A DNA stretch of 5,974 nucleotides from Chloroflexota bacterium. Lineage in GTDB: Bacteria; Chloroflexota; Dehalococcoidia; Lucifugimonadales; UBA3495. Of this stretch, positions 4,585-5,974 are shown piece by piece. The notes below the pieces were generated by a model, which worked only from the letters and a program-made list of their open reading frames with translations, ran no database searches and was not told the DNA's origin. A program made the translations under genes and the position numbers. The stretch lies in the NCBI GenBank assembly GCA_022562335.1, contig JADFPM010000173.1, positions 1 through 5,974 on the forward strand. The letters are read 5' to 3'. The stretch's first letter is position 1, and each line of letters opens with the position of its first letter.

Positions 4585-5831
4585 TATCGCCCCGCGGCCG
4601 AGGCGATTTGGCTGTCGGACAGGCCCAGGGTCCCGCCCAGGACCTCCTGGTTGTGCTGGCCCAGATGGGGAGGCCTATGGCGAACGGACATCGGGGTTTC
4701 CGATAGTTTGACGAACGCTCCCGGCGCGGTGGTTTCGCCGCCTCCGGGCAACGGCGCGCTCAACCAGTATTCCCGGTCTTCCAGATGGCGGAATCGCACC
4801 AGGTTTTCCATGTTGCTCACGGGGGCCAGCGTGACTCCTTCCCGGAGCCCCAACTCCAGCAACTCCTGCTTGGTCTTATTTGCCACGTAGCGCCGGGCGG
4901 CGTCCACTACTTGGTTCAGGTCTTTGTTCATGGGCTCCAAATACAAAAGCCTGCGCTCGTAGGTGGGCCAGTCCTCGGCGTCGATCCAATCGGCCGGCAC
5001 GATACCCTCTTCCACCCACCAGTGGACCATCTTGGTCAAAACCGCCCCGCTGGTGATCAGCACCACGTGCCCATCGGCGCACTCGTATACGACGGGGAGG
5101 GTCACGGGCCCAAGTTGAACGTCCGACCCTTCCCGGTTGAAGTCGTAACCTTGAATGGCGTGGGCCGACATCCCGTGGAGCATGGTCCATACCATGGCCG
5201 CCTGGGCGGAAACGTCCACGAATTGGCCTTCTCCAGTCCGAATCATAAGCGCATGGGCCGTCAACGCGGCCACGGCGGCCTCGGACGAAGCGTGGAGCCA
5301 CGCCTGGGGGACCGAAATCCGCACCGGGGCCCTTTCCGGCACGCCTTGGAGGCTCATGGGCCCTGCCATAGCGGCCAGGGTAAGGTCGCTGGCAGCCATT
5401 CCCGAGTAGGGCCCATCCTGGCCGAAGGCGGTGATGGCAACATAGATGATTCGAGGATTGACCGCCTTCAATGAATCGAAGCCCAACCCCAGTTCGGCCA
5501 TCCGGCCGGGAGGGGCCGACTCAATGACGAAGTCGGCGGTTTCAGCCAGTTTTAGAAGCGCCTCCCGGCCGGCTTTCGCCTCGAGGTCTAATATGATCCC
5601 CCGTTTATTGCGGTTGAAGGCGTAGTAGTGGAGGCTGGCTTCTTGGGACTGGGAGGCGGTTTGGCCGCCATTGACCAGGTCGTCTATGAACGGGCCCATG
5701 CGCCTGCTGGTGGACCCTTCCGGCGGCTCGACCTTGATCACGTTGGCGCCCAGGTCGCCCAGCATCATCCCGGCCAGTTCGCCGTGATCGTCGGTCAAGT
5801 CCAAGACGGTGTAGGGGCTCAGCATATTCAC
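4584..5831 (-). CDS. family III CoA-transferase paralogue lacking the catalytic Asp
   Basis: This 415-residue CaiB/BaiF protein is the first gene of the minus-strand pair. The family features are intact: YTVLDLTDDHGELAGMMLGD near the N-terminus, GANVIKVEPPEG (28-39), NRNKRGIILDL (73-83), ESAPPGRMAELGLGFDSL, GQDGP (137-141), TGEGQFVD (199-206) and the C-terminal LGQHNQEVLGGTLGL. It aligns without gaps to its partner from AMAG (154-157) to TGxGQ (199-203) in both proteins. At position 178, where the partner has the catalytic Asp, this protein has W (PQAWLH). It is therefore unlikely to form an aspartyl-CoA intermediate and may be the structural or substrate-binding subunit of a heteromeric enzyme, as proposed for pairs such as BbsEF. 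The start is GTG at 5831 or ATG at 5825 (two codons later); GGCGGA at 5835-5840 is better spaced for the ATG. A promoter lies about 35 bases upstream. Confidence 0.92.
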   Translation of the reverse strand: MNMLSPYTVLDLTDDHGELAGMMLGDLGANVIKVEPPEGSTSRRMGPFIDDLVNGGQTASQSQEASLHYYAFNRNKRGIILDLEAKAGREALLKLAETADFVIESAPPGRMAELGLGFDSLKAVNPRIIYVAITAFGQDGPYSGMAASDLTLAAMAGPMSLQGVPERAPVRISVPQAWLHASSEAAVAALTAHALMIRTGEGQFVDVSAQAAMVWTMLHGMSAHAIQGYDFNREGSDVQLGPVTLPVVYECADGHVVLITSGAVLTKMVHWWVEEGIVPADWIDAEDWPTYERRLLYLEPMNKDLNQVVDAARRYVANKTKQELLELGLREGVTLAPVSNMENLVRFRHLEDREYWLSAPLPGGGETTAPGAFVKLSETPMSVRHRPPHLGQHNQEVLGGTLGLSDSQIASAAGR

Positions 5832-5866
5832 CGGTCCGCCGTGTGTGATTGGTGGGTAGATGGCGG

Positions 5867-5875
5867 ATTATAGCA
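5867..5875 (-). promoter_or_regulatory. extended -10 promoter for the CoA-transferase pair
   Basis: On the minus strand the sequence TGCTATAAT combines a perfect -10 hexamer TATAAT (5872-5867) with an extended -10 TGn. The -35 position, 16-18 bases upstream, is poor (around GTCTGG), which fits the extended -10 class. Transcription would begin near 5860 and leave a leader of about 30 bases before the start codon. It is the only perfect TATAAT-type signal I found ahead of a gene here. Confidence 0.62.
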
Positions 5876-5974
5876 CGGTGCAGTCACGCCAGACGCACGG
5901 GGTTTCCTTGCTGTCTCCGGAACGCCGGCAGTAGCATGGAGACGTGATCCCACACCCGACAGCGTCGATCATCA
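5876..5974. other. upstream flank, no gene seen
   Basis: This terminal stretch upstream of the CoA-transferase promoter shows no convincing open frame on either strand. The ATG at 5936 meets a stop after three codons. The GTG at 5944 stays open to the edge but has no properly spaced ribosome site. An operator for a regulator of the pair could lie here, but I see no clear symmetric site. Confidence 0.4.

Noticed and set aside
4785..5474. 229-residue plus-strand open frame
   Set aside because: It lies wholly antisense to the 415-residue CoA-transferase, whose conserved family motifs span this stretch. Its translation is His/Gly/Pro-rich, as expected of an antisense shadow in GC-rich DNA.

Overview
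The window is GC-rich bacterial DNA with five well-supported genes in two divergent-origin blocks that converge near position 3335. The best guess for the host is an uncultured member of Chloroflexota (Dehalococcoidia/SAR202-like). This rests on three things: a multi-repeat DUF5671-like membrane protein, tandem family III (CaiB/BaiF) CoA-transferases, and a REP-like palindrome whose translation contains the VRPEPVEG peptide. It is an inference from gene content, because no marker gene is present.

Layout. Positions 1-164 hold a possible tail of an upstream gene and a strong ribosome binding site. Positions 165-671 (+) encode a small membrane-anchored protein with a probable NTF2-like domain; its true start may be an ATT codon at 129. 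Fifteen bases later, 687-2516 (+) encodes a 609-residue membrane protein built from one N-terminal helix, six tandem two-helix DUF5671-like repeats and a soluble C-terminal domain. These two genes look like one operon of unknown function. Positions 2517-2779 are intergenic and carry a REP-like inverted repeat. Positions 2780-3313 (+) encode a nicotinamidase-like cysteine hydrolase with a complete catalytic triad and metal site. A 44-base convergent gap follows, containing a 13-bp tandem repeat that folds into a perfect hairpin.

On the minus strand, two CaiB/BaiF CoA-transferase paralogues (5831-4584 and 4584-3358) form a translationally coupled pair joined by a TAATG overlap. They are read from an extended -10 promoter at 5867-5875. 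The downstream protein keeps the catalytic aspartate (D178). The upstream protein has tryptophan at the same ungapped position. The pair therefore most likely forms a heteromeric CoA-transferase with one catalytic and one non-catalytic subunit. Its substrate cannot be read from the sequence.

The least explained parts are the six-repeat DUF5671-like protein with its small partner and the asymmetric CoA-transferase pair. No CRISPR array, RNA gene, insertion sequence or phage gene was seen.
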